Positions 29,475 to 40,030 of a DNA stretch of 64,000 bases are shown piece after piece; the first letter of the stretch is position 1; every line of letters starts with the position of its first letter. Position numbers and translations under genes: made by a program. The stretch comes from Vibrio rhodolitus (GTDB lineage Bacteria > Pseudomonadota > Gammaproteobacteria > Enterobacterales > Vibrionaceae). The stretch is from contig NZ_QLYZ01000004.1 in NCBI RefSeq assembly GCF_003350325.1, positions 113,188 to 177,187 of the forward strand, in the 5' to 3' direction. The notes beneath the pieces were generated by a model, which was not told the DNA's origin, searched no databases, and saw nothing but the letters and a program-made list of their open reading frames with translations.

Positions 29475-29786
29475 TTGTAAACAACCGCTCGCTTGGACGA
29501 AATCACTTTCCACTAAAGGGTAATTTGGCAGCAATAGAATGATTCCCTCGTACATAGATACGCGCTATGTATCTGCTATTGAATTTTCAAGGATTGAAAG
29601 TGAGGTAGCGCTTGCTGCAACTTTGCATGGAAAGAGAGAGTAATCAATGACCTTGGTAATTGAATCAAGGTATAGTAAGCGAAGAGTTATACACTATGGT
29701 GAGCTTGGGCTTGATTGACTGTTCCAGCAATTTGCTGGGGTGAGCTTTCAAGCCCTACTTATCATCGATAAGCTAAGGTAGGTAAA
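29475..29786. other. Intergenic region between the ridA-like gene and the YheO-type regulator
   Basis: The 312-bp gap contains several small hairpins (for example CCTTGG..CCAAGG-like near 29652 and CCAGCAA/TTGCTGG near 29724) but no clear T-run terminator. A 34-codon frame at 29539-29643 is noted under the rejected items. Confidence 0.5.
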
Positions 29787-30440
29787 TTGGAAGTTAAGAA
29801 ACTGACCAAAAGTGATTTGGACATCCTTCACTCGATGAAAAACGTGGTTGATGGAATTGCTCGCATGTATGGCGAACATACCGAAGTCGTGCTCCACAGC
29901 TTAGATGCCGAATCTCCGGCTATCATAAAAATCGCGAACGGTCATGTTACTGAACGAGGCGAAGGCGCGCCAATTACTAACTTAGCTTTGATGAAACTAA
30001 AAGAGGGCAAGGATGTTTCTGACTCGTATTTGACCAAAACTCAATGCGGCAAGACATTGCACTCAATTACAACCATCGTAAGAAACCCAAAAAATAAGCC
30101 GATTGGTTTGTTATGTATTAACGTTGATATGGATGCGCCGATTCAGTCATTTTTGAAAACGCTGCTACCACCTCGCAACGATAACGCACAGGAACTAGCG
30201 TCGCCTGAGACGTTTGCCAGAAACATCGATGAGACGATTGAAAGTACCATTGATTCGGTGCAAACCGAAGTTTGGCAAAATGAAGCGATAGCTCCTTCCA
30301 AACGTAATCGTGAGGTTGTGACGCGTTTGCATGGACTGGGGGTATTCAAAATCAAAGATGCGGTTTTGATGGTTGCAAACCAATTGGGTATTTCGCGAGA
30401 TACGATATACCTCTACCTACGAGAATTGGGTAACAATTGA
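29787..30440 (+). CDS. YheO-type transcriptional regulator (PAS_6 plus HTH)
   Basis: This protein of about 217 residues has an N-terminal YheO-like PAS domain (about 15-125, with YGEHTEVVLHSLD and IGLLCINVDMDAPI) and a C-terminal HTH (about 165-215, with AVLMVANQLGISRDTIYLYL). Family members include DauR, the regulator of D-arginine catabolism. The start is the TTG at 29787, preceded by AAGGTAGG; the next in-frame ATG would cut into the domain. It may respond to amino-acid metabolism, in line with the RidA neighbour. Confidence 0.88.
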   Translation: MEVKKLTKSDLDILHSMKNVVDGIARMYGEHTEVVLHSLDAESPAIIKIANGHVTERGEGAPITNLALMKLKEGKDVSDSYLTKTQCGKTLHSITTIVRNPKNKPIGLLCINVDMDAPIQSFLKTLLPPRNDNAQELASPETFARNIDETIESTIDSVQTEVWQNEAIAPSKRNREVVTRLHGLGVFKIKDAVLMVANQLGISRDTIYLYLRELGNN

Positions 30441-30500
30441 TACCGCTTTTTGGTCGGTATCACTTTAAACCGACTTGTTTTGAGTTGGTAAAATAAGCAC

Positions 30501-30528
30501 AAAAAATCGCCTTTCGGGGCGATTTTTT
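30501..30528. terminator. Bidirectional terminator between the YheO-type and GntR genes
   Basis: The stem AAATCGCC/GGCGATTT is flanked by A and T runs. Confidence 0.88.
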
Positions 30529-30591
30529 GTATCTGCTCAAGGCAAAAGATAATCAAAAGAGCCCAGCACTGATTGCTAGACTCTTGGGTGA

Positions 30592-31293
30592 TTAGCCACG
30601 TTTTAGGTAGTGTCTGTAAGAGGTTGAGCCAGGTTTTGAGGTGATTTTGGTAAACTCAAATACTCGACCATCTTTTAAGATGCCAGTAGAAAGAATGCAC
30701 ATCAGTGGCTTTTTCGCATCGACTTGTAGCGTTTCGCACATGTGTTTATCGGGCATAATCGCTTCAAAGTCTTGATAAGCGCCATCAATTTCAAAGCCCA
30801 ATTCCTGCTCTAGATAGCGATACTTAGAATCTTCTAACGACATCACATTCATTTTTGGATACATCGCCGCTGGCATATAGGAATCTTCGTAGACACAAGG
30901 TACGCCGTTTACCAATTTAAAGCGGCGAATAAAGTAAACCTTTTCATCTCTGCTGATCTTTAGGATCTCGGCTAAGTCTTCATCAGGATCAATCAGTGAA
31001 AATTCGCAAATTTTATACTCTAACTTGGTGGCTGGATCGTCAACATACTCCTTGGTACTTTTCAGGGTCAACATTGAGCTGACCATGGTTTTACCAATGA
31101 TGGTTGTCCCTGCTCCTTGACGTTTTTCTACCATGCCAAGTGCAACGAGTTCGTCGATAGCTTTACGAACGGTAATCCTGCTTACAGAGTAATGCGCGAT
31201 TAACTCTTTTTCAGTTGGTAAGGTTTCACCAATTGAGAACTCATCTGAATCGATACGGGAACGCAGATCCTGCATCACTTTCTTATAAAGCAT
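30592..31293 (-). CDS. GntR family regulator with UTRA domain (alpha-glucoside module 1)
   Basis: The 233 residues have an N-terminal winged HTH (about 5-68, with FSIGETLPTEKELIAHYSVS and VRKAIDELV) and a C-terminal UTRA ligand domain (about 90-230). It is divergent from the PTS gene of module 1, so it is the likely local repressor responding to a phosphorylated sugar. It is paralogous to the module 2 regulator at 37798. Confidence 0.92.
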   Translation of the reverse strand: MLYKKVMQDLRSRIDSDEFSIGETLPTEKELIAHYSVSRITVRKAIDELVALGMVEKRQGAGTTIIGKTMVSSMLTLKSTKEYVDDPATKLEYKICEFSLIDPDEDLAEILKISRDEKVYFIRRFKLVNGVPCVYEDSYMPAAMYPKMNVMSLEDSKYRYLEQELGFEIDGAYQDFEAIMPDKHMCETLQVDAKKPLMCILSTGILKDGRVFEFTKITSKPGSTSYRHYLKRG

Positions 31294-31578
31294 ATAGCAC
31301 CTCTCTTATGCAGAAAATGTAGCATGACCTGATGGTACAAATCAATAACCTTTGAGCTGTATCACATCTCTAGTTGGCTGATATCAGGAGAAAATACGAC
31401 TAATTGTTATTTATTGGTACTAAATATTGAGCGAAATCTCAAAATACATCTCTTATTTGTTATTGATCACGTTTAACATATCTTATATTTGTCATATTGG
31501 TTTGGCAGGAGTAATTTAAATCTTGTCGAAAGACGGAACACTCTGAAAAAGATATATAACAAATTAAGGACCCTGCCC
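31294..31578. promoter_or_regulatory. Divergent control region of alpha-glucoside module 1
   Basis: The 285-bp spacer contains two similar words, GATGGTACAAAT (about 31331) and ATTGGTACTAAAT (about 31416), as well as TTTGTCATATT near 31488. These are candidate binding sites for the GntR regulator. No site is proven. Confidence 0.45.
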
Positions 31579-33204
31579 ATGTTGAGTGCGATACAACGAT
31601 TAGGCGGAGCAATGTTTACCCCGGTTTTGCTGTTCCCATTTGTTGGGATACTTGTCGGATTAACCATTGTTCTTAAAAACCCGGTTTTTGTTGGTGATCT
31701 AGCTGATAAAAACGGTCTGTATTATCAAGTGTTACAAGTCATTGAAGAGGGTGGCTGGACCATCTTCCGTAATATGGCGCTTTTATTCGCAGTTGGCTTG
31801 CCAATTGGTTTAGCAAAAACCGCTCATGCTCGTGCAGTTATGGTCGTGATGGTTTCATACTTAACCTTTAACTACTTTGTAGGTGCCATGGGTGGCTTCT
31901 GGGGTGAGTTCTTTGGTGTGGACTTCTCACAACCAATTGGCGGTACGTCAGGTCTAACTGAAATTGCAGGTATTAAAACTATCGATACCGGTATTTTTGG
32001 TGCCATTATCATCTCAGGTCTTGTGACTTGGATTCATAACCGTACGTTCGAAAAACAGCTACCTTCTTACTTAGGCATTTTCCAAGGTGCTTCTTTTGTA
32101 GCGATGATCTCATTCTTTGCCATGCTGCCAGCAGCTTGGTTAACCCTTTACGTCTGGCCAACAATTCAACACGGTATTTTAGGTCTACAAACTTTCATGG
32201 TTGAGTCAGGTTCATTTGGTGTGTGGCTATATACATTCCTAGAGCGAATCTTGATCCCAACAGGTCTGCATCACTTCGTTTACGCTCCGTTTGTCTACGG
32301 CAACATTGCGACTCCAAACGGCATTGCGGTTGACTGGTTCACGAATCTAGAAATGTTCACTCAGTCTAGCCAAGCGATGGTGGATCTATTCCCTGCAGGT
32401 GGCTTTGCTCTGCACGGTAACTCGAAGATTTTTGGTTGTACGGGTATTGCGCTTGCGATGTACCACACGGCAAAACCAGAAAACCGTAAGAAAGTGGCTG
32501 CGCTATTAATCCCAGCAACACTAACCGCAGTGCTTGTTGGTATCACTGAGCCACTAGAGTTTACCTTCCTATTTATTGCGCCATGGCTATTTGCGGTTCA
32601 CGCAATCCTTGCAGGCACAATGGCAATGGTGATGTACAGCTTCGGCGTAGTAGGCAACATGGGTGGCGGTCTGATCGAATTTGCCACTGGTAACTGGATT
32701 CCACTACTAGGTAACCACACCAGTATGGTGGTGACGCAAATCGCGATTGGTCTATGTTTCACCGTGATTTACTACTTCGTGTTCAAGTTCCTCATCGTGA
32801 AGTTCGATGTGCCAATCGCAGGTCGTGGTGAAGCTGAACTGAAACTACACACTAAAGATGATTTCAATAAGAAACACGGTATTACGGGTAAAGATGCACA
32901 AGGCGCAAGCCCACTACAAATTCAAGCTGTTGAAACTATGCAAGGCTTGGGTGGTGTAGAGAACATTGCTGACCTAAGTAACTGTGCAACGCGTCTGCGT
33001 GTGACAGTGAAAGACCCTGCAAAAGTGGAATCTCCAGAATACTTTATGAGCACTGGTGCGGTGAACTTGGTTAAAAACGGCAATGCAGTACAAGTCATCA
33101 TTGGTCTTAGCGTTCCTCAGCTTCGTGAAGAGTGCGAAAAGATAGTCAGTGTTTACAAAGCAGAACAAAAAGTGGATGAGCTAACACCAAGTCCGGCTAG
33201 TTAA
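31579..33204 (+). CDS. aglA: PTS alpha-glucoside EIICB component (AglA-like)
   Basis: This PTS transporter phosphorylates its sugar during import. EIIC (about residues 1-400) begins with MLSAIQRLGGAMFTPVLLFP, as in Klebsiella AglA. The EIIB domain (about 450-530) has the phospho-Cys in DLSNCATRLRVTV. There is no EIIA domain, so it must take phosphate from a trans EIIA, probably EIIA-Glc. The frame is open 30 codons upstream, but the ATG at 31579 follows AAGGA and matches AglA. Its substrates are probably maltose-like or sucrose-isomer glucosides; 541 residues. Confidence 0.9.
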   Translation: MLSAIQRLGGAMFTPVLLFPFVGILVGLTIVLKNPVFVGDLADKNGLYYQVLQVIEEGGWTIFRNMALLFAVGLPIGLAKTAHARAVMVVMVSYLTFNYFVGAMGGFWGEFFGVDFSQPIGGTSGLTEIAGIKTIDTGIFGAIIISGLVTWIHNRTFEKQLPSYLGIFQGASFVAMISFFAMLPAAWLTLYVWPTIQHGILGLQTFMVESGSFGVWLYTFLERILIPTGLHHFVYAPFVYGNIATPNGIAVDWFTNLEMFTQSSQAMVDLFPAGGFALHGNSKIFGCTGIALAMYHTAKPENRKKVAALLIPATLTAVLVGITEPLEFTFLFIAPWLFAVHAILAGTMAMVMYSFGVVGNMGGGLIEFATGNWIPLLGNHTSMVVTQIAIGLCFTVIYYFVFKFLIVKFDVPIAGRGEAELKLHTKDDFNKKHGITGKDAQGASPLQIQAVETMQGLGGVENIADLSNCATRLRVTVKDPAKVESPEYFMSTGAVNLVKNGNAVQVIIGLSVPQLREECEKIVSVYKAEQKVDELTPSPAS

Positions 33205-33259
33205 AACCAAAAATAAAAATCTAAACAATTAATTTAAACAAATATCAAATGGGCGGTGA

Positions 33260-34627
<1,368 letters not shown>

Positions 34628-34642
34628 GCCAGATCGTTATCT

Positions 34643-34670
34643 ATGCCCTGCGTAAGCGGGGCATTTTTTG
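34643..34670 (+). terminator. Terminator after aglB
   Basis: The arms GCCCTGC/GCGGGGC (one U-G pair) are followed by a T-run. The SemiSWEET gene begins 25 bases later. Confidence 0.8.
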
Positions 34671-34695
34671 TAGGTATTTCAGTAGGTATAAATAG

Positions 34696-34983
34696 ATGAT
34701 AGATGTCACTATTCTTGGCTACGTAGCTGCGTTTTGCACCACTTGCTCTTTTGTCCCTCAAGTGATGCATATTCTAAAAACTGGTGATACCAAGTCGATA
34801 TCACTGGCGATGTATAGCTGCTTTGTCTTTGGTGTCTTTCTTTGGCTTGTTTATGGCATCGCTATGCAAGATTGGCCAATCATCATTGCCAATGCAATCA
34901 CCTTGATGCTTGCAAGCATCATACTGTTACTCAAAATACGCGATGTAGTGCGTAATAAGAAACGCGCCCCTCTGAGTGCTTAG
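34696..34983 (+). CDS. SemiSWEET family sugar transporter
   Basis: This is a 95-residue, three-helix protein with a PQ motif (CSFVPQVMHIL) and the SLAMYSCFVFGVFLWLVYG helix. SemiSWEETs dimerise to form a facilitative sugar pore. It lies directly after aglB, beyond a terminator, so read-through or its own promoter would express it. In context it could let free glucose equilibrate after hydrolysis of the phospho-disaccharide; this is inference. Confidence 0.9.
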   Translation: MIDVTILGYVAAFCTTCSFVPQVMHILKTGDTKSISLAMYSCFVFGVFLWLVYGIAMQDWPIIIANAITLMLASIILLLKIRDVVRNKKRAPLSA

Positions 34984-35003
34984 TCACCACTCAGCCCCCC
35001 TTT

Positions 35004-35034
35004 AAGCCAGATGCTCGTCATCTGGCTTTTTTTG
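35004..35034 (+). terminator. Terminator after the SemiSWEET gene
   Basis: The stem AAGCCAGATG/CATCTGGCTT is followed by eight T bases. Confidence 0.92.
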
Positions 35035-35145
35035 TTTTTGCGTCTTAGTGCCAATTTAACTCTCCGCCTTTGTGAGCCGAGGGGAGTAAACGTCGGTATT
35101 CGGCTAGAGTTGTATAGAGAAGAAATGGTCAAGAGGAACTCCGCT

Positions 35146-35814
35146 ATGAATAATAAAGCGATAAAGCTGGGGGTTTATTGCTGCAGCGGCGATGAATATT
35201 GGTGGGGTACTGCTCTTCTCGCGAGGCTTAACCAATCAAGTGATTAACCAATTTGATCCGGTAGTGATGTCGAACTTTGGTTTGCTGATGATCATGATCT
35301 GGGGGCTAGCGTATCTCGGCGCGGCAACGATTACATCTAAGCTTACCTGGCTAGCGGCAGCGTTTGCCTTGGAAAAGCTGGCTTATGTGGTTACTTGGCT
35401 GTTATGGATTTCGCATAACAATCTTAGTGATGTATACCAACTCGACCTTTTCGCTGGGTTGTTCTACTCAATCTATGGTCTTATACCCAAGTGACTTCAA
35501 GATGCAGGATTCAGAGCGTTGTCATTGATTCGATTTCAAGGAAAACAACGCAGCGTAATAGCCAGCTCTTTCCAAGTTGTTTGACGCAGCAATCGGGTCA
35601 ATGACACGCTCCCAAAGGGCGAGTTGCCTTGGCTTGTATACTTTGTTGTCGATTCTTGATTTAGATCCACTAGACCTTTAAATCGCCGCCGCGTCTACAA
35701 ACCAAGTCATTCTCGCTGAATCTAGCATCTCGAGGTTACTTGGGTATAATGACTTAGTGTTTATGCTGTTCTTTAGCTGGGTGTTTGTTTATTGCTGGCG
35801 AAGTGAGAAGTGAG
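35146..35814 (+). pseudogene. Membrane-protein gene broken by a frameshift and a MITE insertion
   Basis: A good ribosome site (AAGAGGA) precedes the ATG at 35146. After nine codons the frame is lost at a run of five G (35169-35173). Removing one G joins it to the second frame, IAAAAMNIGGVLLFSRGLTN. That frame continues as a hydrophobic, roughly four-helix protein to YSIYGL, where a 263-bp element interrupts it at 35484. After the element the same protein resumes as NDLVFMLFFSWVFVYCW and stops at 35814. Excising the element with one TA copy restores the frame exactly. I do not recognise the family. Confidence 0.8.
35482..35748. mobile_element. MITE-like element with terminal inverted repeats and TA duplication
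   Basis: The left end TACCCAAGTGACTTCAAGAT matches the reverse complement of the right end (TACCCAAGTAACCTCGAGAT) over about 25-30 bp. The core of 263 bp (35484-35746) is flanked by TA on both sides. No transposase frame lies inside, so it is non-autonomous. TA duplication is typical of IS630/Tc1-mariner transposition. Confidence 0.85.
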
Positions 35815-35999
35815 AGCAGAGAGGGGGAAAGAAATGAGAACTGAGAAGTAGAAAGAAATGAGATTCGAGATACTGGACACAAAGAAAGATCCAACATCGT
35901 AGACAAAGAAAAGAGCCGAGAAGAAGTTCCTCTCGACTCTCGTATTCTCGACTCCCGTATCTTGGAGCGCAGCGTTCTAAGCTTTTTAAGTGCGAATCA
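35815..35999. repeat. Purine-rich degenerate repeat downstream of module 2 PTS gene
   Basis: The stretch from 35800 to about 35905 repeats words such as GAGAAGTGAGA and AGAAATGAGA. It is low-complexity, without a coding frame. An imperfect minus-strand terminator follows. Confidence 0.5.
35905..35940 (-). terminator. Probable terminator of the module 2 PTS gene
   Basis: On the minus strand the imperfect arms GAGTCGAGAGG and CTTCTCGGCTC are followed by TTTTCTTT. Confidence 0.6.
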
Positions 36000-37577
36000 T
36001 TAAGCCATCACTTGTAAGTGTTCATTCACTTCTTGTCTTACTGACGCCACATGGCTGCCGAAGATGATTTGAATATTTGTGCCTTTGAGTACCACTCCCA
36101 TTGGGTTGGACTCACGAATGATCGCTTCATTGACCAGCTCTGGATCGCGCACTTCAACGCGAAGGCGGGTATAGCAGTTTTGCACATCGACAATATTCTC
36201 TTTACCACCTAGACCTTTGATGATCGCCGCTGAGTTGTATTGACCTGCTGCCGCATCAATCGCTTGACCTTGTTGTTTGGCTTTGTAATCCGCTTTGCTG
36301 TGCAGTTTCATTTCTGCTTCGCCACGACCTAGTGTTTTTAGGTTTAGCTTGGTGATAAGTGCGCGGAACACGACGTAGTAAACCGCTAACTGAACTAGAC
36401 CCATTAGGATGTAGTATGGCCAATCAGTTTTTTCTGTACCAAGTGGCACGTTGTAAACGATAAAGTCAATTAAGCCGCCTTTACCAACTGCAACGATATC
36501 GAAGACTGCTAGTAGAGACATAAACAGACCCGTTAGAATCGCATGCACAACAAATAGAATTGGTGCAACAAACAGGAATGAGAATTCAATTGGTTCAGTT
36601 ACACCCACTAAGATAGAGGATGCGATAGCAGGGAAGACAATCGCTTTAACTTTTTCACGTTTGTCAGCATCTGCACAGTGGTACATGGCAAGACCAGCAC
36701 CGGTTAGACCAAAGATCTTCACTAGGCTGCGTGAGTCAAAAATGATTGAGCTAGACAGACGAGCAGTCTCTGGATCACCAATTTCAGCAAGGAAAATATT
36801 CTCTACACCACAGTAGGTTTGTTCAGCAATCACTTGGCATCCGCCTAGGTCGGTGAAGTGCATTGGCACCCAAAGTAGGTGATGCAGACCTGTTGGGATC
36901 AAGATGCGCTCAAGGAAGCCGTAGACCCCAACACCCATTGATCCCGCGCCGCGAATATTCTCGCCAAACTGGAAAATTACTTGTTGTACTGGAGGCCAGA
37001 TATGGGTGAACAGCAAACCAAGGCCAATAGTAATTGGCAGCATGATGATCAACACCAAGCGAGATTCACCATAAAGTGACAGTGCACCGCTCAATACCTT
37101 TTGGCTGTATTTGTTGTGGAAATACGCATTGATAATACCAATTAGCATACCCACGAAGATGCCGGTATCGACCACCTGCAACCCCATAATATTGGCTTGC
37201 CCCGTGCCACCTAAGTCGCCGTCAATAAGCAGACCATTGACCTTCATATAGGTGTTCATGGTGTAGAGGTAAACGAAGTAGAGGATCATGGCGTTAAAGC
37301 CAGCCAAATGTTTATCTTTCTTCGCCAGACCAACAGAAATACCCACAGCAAAGATGATATGCAGGTTGATCAAAACGCTCAGAGTTGACCAAACCAGAAC
37401 TTCACCCATGCCTTTGAAAAAAGGTGCATCTAAAAATGGCAGTAGCTCTACGATTCCCGGGTTAGTCACAGCAGCGCCAATCGCGATAACAAAGCCGACT
37501 AGCGGCAGTACGTAAATAGGAGCCAACATTGCCCGTGATAAATCACTGAGGTAAGTGGTGATTGCTTCCTTGTTCAT
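36000..37577 (-). CDS. PTS EIICB glucoside transporter (alpha-glucoside module 2)
   Basis: This 525-residue PTS permease has an EIIC domain (about 1-400, with RILIPTGLHHLLWVP and GVTEPIEFSFLFVAP) and an EIIB domain (about 450-520) with the phospho-Cys in VQNCYTRLRVEV. It is paralogous to the module 1 EIICB but well diverged. No EIIA is present. It is divergent from its regulator and the module 2 hydrolase, unlike module 1. The substrate is probably an alpha-glucoside of another linkage. Confidence 0.9.
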   Translation of the reverse strand: MNKEAITTYLSDLSRAMLAPIYVLPLVGFVIAIGAAVTNPGIVELLPFLDAPFFKGMGEVLVWSTLSVLINLHIIFAVGISVGLAKKDKHLAGFNAMILYFVYLYTMNTYMKVNGLLIDGDLGGTGQANIMGLQVVDTGIFVGMLIGIINAYFHNKYSQKVLSGALSLYGESRLVLIIMLPITIGLGLLFTHIWPPVQQVIFQFGENIRGAGSMGVGVYGFLERILIPTGLHHLLWVPMHFTDLGGCQVIAEQTYCGVENIFLAEIGDPETARLSSSIIFDSRSLVKIFGLTGAGLAMYHCADADKREKVKAIVFPAIASSILVGVTEPIEFSFLFVAPILFVVHAILTGLFMSLLAVFDIVAVGKGGLIDFIVYNVPLGTEKTDWPYYILMGLVQLAVYYVVFRALITKLNLKTLGRGEAEMKLHSKADYKAKQQGQAIDAAAGQYNSAAIIKGLGGKENIVDVQNCYTRLRVEVRDPELVNEAIIRESNPMGVVLKGTNIQIIFGSHVASVRQEVNEHLQVMA

Positions 37578-37687
37578 GTTTTTGTCTCGATTAATTATTA
37601 GTAATTTTTCTAGATAACATTCAATCAGCCGTTAGCGGCGATTGAGTCATTTATTAGTAGGTTGCTAGGTACTTTATTAATAAAAAA

Positions 37688-37697
37688 TGTCATGACA
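37688..37697. promoter_or_regulatory. Palindromic operator candidate TGTCATGACA
   Basis: This perfect 10-bp palindrome lies between the divergent PTS and GntR genes. Near copies of the word are at 37746 (TGTCATGTTA) and at 38577 (TGTCATGTTT), before the hydrolase gene. All are in front of module 2 genes, as expected for the local GntR regulator. Confidence 0.6.
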
Positions 37698-37797
37698 ACT
37701 TGGAGGGTTAATATTTGTGATATATGACCTATCTATAATTTAATATGTCATGTTATCTTATGTTTAATATAACCTTTAAATTGGAGTTATCAATAAA

Positions 37798-38496
37798 ATG
37801 TTATACAAAAAGGTTTTGGATGATCTAAAACAAAAGATAAATAGCGGGGTATATGAAGTAGGCACCGCACTGCCGACAGAAAGGCAGCTTATTGAGGAGT
37901 ATGACGTTAGCCGCATTACCATTCGCAAGGCTGTTGATGAATTAGTTAAGTTGAATTTGGTTGAAAAGCGCAGAGGCTCAGGAACTTATGTGCTCGGAAA
38001 ACAGTATTCGCATGAACTACGAGGATTGGCAGGCACCAGCGAAATCTTGGGCAGTTGCAATAAAGCAGTGCGCTATAAAGTGTTCCAATTCAGTATGATT
38101 AGTGACAATCCAGCGATCCATAAAATGCTAGATATGGAAGAGCATGAACCGCTTTACTACATCAGAAGAGTTAAGTATATCGATGATTTACCTAGGATTG
38201 TTGAAGATAGCTACATGCCTGTTGCACTGTTTCCCGACTTAAATATTTCGACTCTCGAGAAGTCGAAATTTGATTATGTCGAGCGTGATAAAGGCATGCT
38301 GATCGAAGGCAGCCGCCAAGAGTTTACGGCGGTCGAACCTGATGAAGATTTGATGAAGCTATTGGATATGGAAAAGAGTAGTCCAGTTATGAACCTTCGC
38401 TCGGTTTCCAATCTAAAAGATGGGCGCCGTTTCGATTATACCGAGGCGTGGTTCCATCCTGACGCACACAAACTTGCCATCTACTTACCACGTTAA
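37798..38496 (+). CDS. GntR family regulator with UTRA domain (alpha-glucoside module 2)
   Basis: The 232 residues have a winged HTH (about 5-68, with TALPTERQLIEEYDVS and ITIRKAVDELVKL) and a UTRA domain (about 90-230). It is a paralogue of the module 1 regulator (same MLYKKV start). It is divergent from the PTS gene and upstream of the GH4 gene, with shared TGTCATG-type words in both control regions, so it probably represses the whole module. Confidence 0.92.
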   Translation: MLYKKVLDDLKQKINSGVYEVGTALPTERQLIEEYDVSRITIRKAVDELVKLNLVEKRRGSGTYVLGKQYSHELRGLAGTSEILGSCNKAVRYKVFQFSMISDNPAIHKMLDMEEHEPLYYIRRVKYIDDLPRIVEDSYMPVALFPDLNISTLEKSKFDYVERDKGMLIEGSRQEFTAVEPDEDLMKLLDMEKSSPVMNLRSVSNLKDGRRFDYTEAWFHPDAHKLAIYLPR

Positions 38497-38681
38497 ATTG
38501 GTATTTTAAATTGATTGTATTCATAACCAATAATCGAAATAAATACGCTGAGATCACATTATCCACCTTAATTATTTGTCATGTTTTATCTAAGTAATAC
38601 GATAGAACCAATTAATAAATAGGTCATACAAAGTATAACCTTTAAGAATGATGAATTACTGATATTTGCTCGAGGATGGTT

Positions 38682-40016
38682 ATGAACAAACAACCACAAA
38701 TTATTGCTATTGCTGGCGGCGGCTCTACTTACACGGCGGGGATTGTTAAAGCGTTACTGATGAAAGGTGATGACTTCCCAATCGCTGAAATTCGTCTTTA
38801 CGATATTGATGCAGAGCGTCAAGACAACGTGGCTGTTCTAGTTGATTACGTGGTGAAGACTCATGCTCCACACGTTAATCTAACCGTAACGACCGAGCCT
38901 GAAGTGGCTTTCTCTCATGCAGATTTCGTCTTTGCGCAAATTCGCGTAGGTCAGTACAAGATGCGCGAGCAAGATGAGAAGATCCCTCTACGTCATGGCT
39001 GTGTTGGTCAAGAGACTTGCGGTGCTGGTGGTCTAGCTTACGGTATGCGTACTATTTTCCCGATGATCGAGTTGATTGATCATATGGAGCGTTTTGCTAA
39101 GCCAACGTGTTGGATGCTGAACTACTCGAACCCAGCGGCAATCGTTGCTGATGCGGTTAACCGTCTACGTCCAAATTCACGTGTACTCAATATCTGTGAT
39201 ATGCCAGTGGCTATCGAGCGTAACCTATCTAACATTCTAGGTGTAAACCGTTACGAGCTTGATGTGGAGTACTTCGGTCTAAACCACTACGGTTGGTTTA
39301 CATCTATTAAAGTGGATGGTGAAGAAAAATTACCAGTGCTGCGCGAGCATATTCAAAAGTTCGGTATGCTAACAGAGCAAGAAGTTGAAAACGCCTGTCA
39401 CTCTGAGCCATCTTGGATCAAGACATTTAAGAACACCAAGCCGTTAGTGCAAATGTTCCCAGAGTACTTGCCAAACACTTACCTACAATACTACCTAATG
39501 GCAGATGAGATTGTTGAGCAGTCGAATCCTGAGCGCACTCGTGCCAACGAAGTAATGGAAGGTCGTGAGAAGAAGATGTTTGAAGCGATTGAACAAATCA
39601 AAGCATCTGATGGTAACGTTGAAGGCAAGTTCCACGTGGGCGTGCATGGTGAATTTATTGCTGACGTGGCGATGTCTATGGCTTACGATCTACGTCAGAA
39701 GTGGTTAGTGATCATTCCTAACAACGGTTTAATCAAAGGACTGCCTGATGATGCGATGGTGGAAGTGCCTGCATTGCTAGGTCGTGACAAAGTATTCCCA
39801 ATCCAAGTAGGTGAAGTGCCGCACTTCTATCAAGGTATGCTTCAGCAACAATTGATGTCAGAAAAATGTCTAGTAGACGCAGCTCTTGAAGGTTCATACG
39901 AAAAAGCGCTACAAGCATTTGCGCTGAACAAAACTATTCCTTCAGCACGCGTAGCGAAGTTGATCCTTGATGAAATGATCGAAGCGAACAAAGGCTACTG
40001 GCCAGAGCTTAAATAA
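38682..40016 (+). CDS. GH4 6-phospho-glucosidase (alpha-glucoside module 2)
   Basis: The 444 residues have the GH4 elements: NAD motif IAIAGGGSTYTAGIV, the metal-site Cys segment [26 protein letters not shown] and NHYGWF. It is paralogous to aglB at 33290. The start is the ATG at 38682, six bases after GAGG; the ATG at 38676 overlaps that site. Family members use NAD+ and Mn2+ and a 3-keto intermediate. The aldo/keto reductase gene begins 14 bases downstream. Confidence 0.92.
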   Translation: MNKQPQIIAIAGGGSTYTAGIVKALLMKGDDFPIAEIRLYDIDAERQDNVAVLVDYVVKTHAPHVNLTVTTEPEVAFSHADFVFAQIRVGQYKMREQDEKIPLRHGCVGQETCGAGGLAYGMRTIFPMIELIDHMERFAKPTCWMLNYSNPAAIVADAVNRLRPNSRVLNICDMPVAIERNLSNILGVNRYELDVEYFGLNHYGWFTSIKVDGEEKLPVLREHIQKFGMLTEQEVENACHSEPSWIKTFKNTKPLVQMFPEYLPNTYLQYYLMADEIVEQSNPERTRANEVMEGREKKMFEAIEQIKASDGNVEGKFHVGVHGEFIADVAMSMAYDLRQKWLVIIPNNGLIKGLPDDAMVEVPALLGRDKVFPIQVGEVPHFYQGMLQQQLMSEKCLVDAALEGSYEKALQAFALNKTIPSARVAKLILDEMIEANKGYWPELK

Positions 40017-40030
40017 CGGAATTTAGCATT

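Noticed and set aside
29539..29643. A 34-codon frame in the gap before the YheO-type gene
   Set aside because: There is no ribosome site, the frame overlaps a TACATA..TATGTA hairpin, and I cannot recognise the peptide.
35011..35247. A 78-residue frame overlapping the broken membrane-protein gene
   Set aside because: Its upstream part covers the SemiSWEET terminator; only the part from 35146 is real, as the frameshifted start of the pseudogene.
35482..35748. The inserted element as an insertion sequence
   Set aside because: No transposase frame fits in 263 bp. It is a non-autonomous element.
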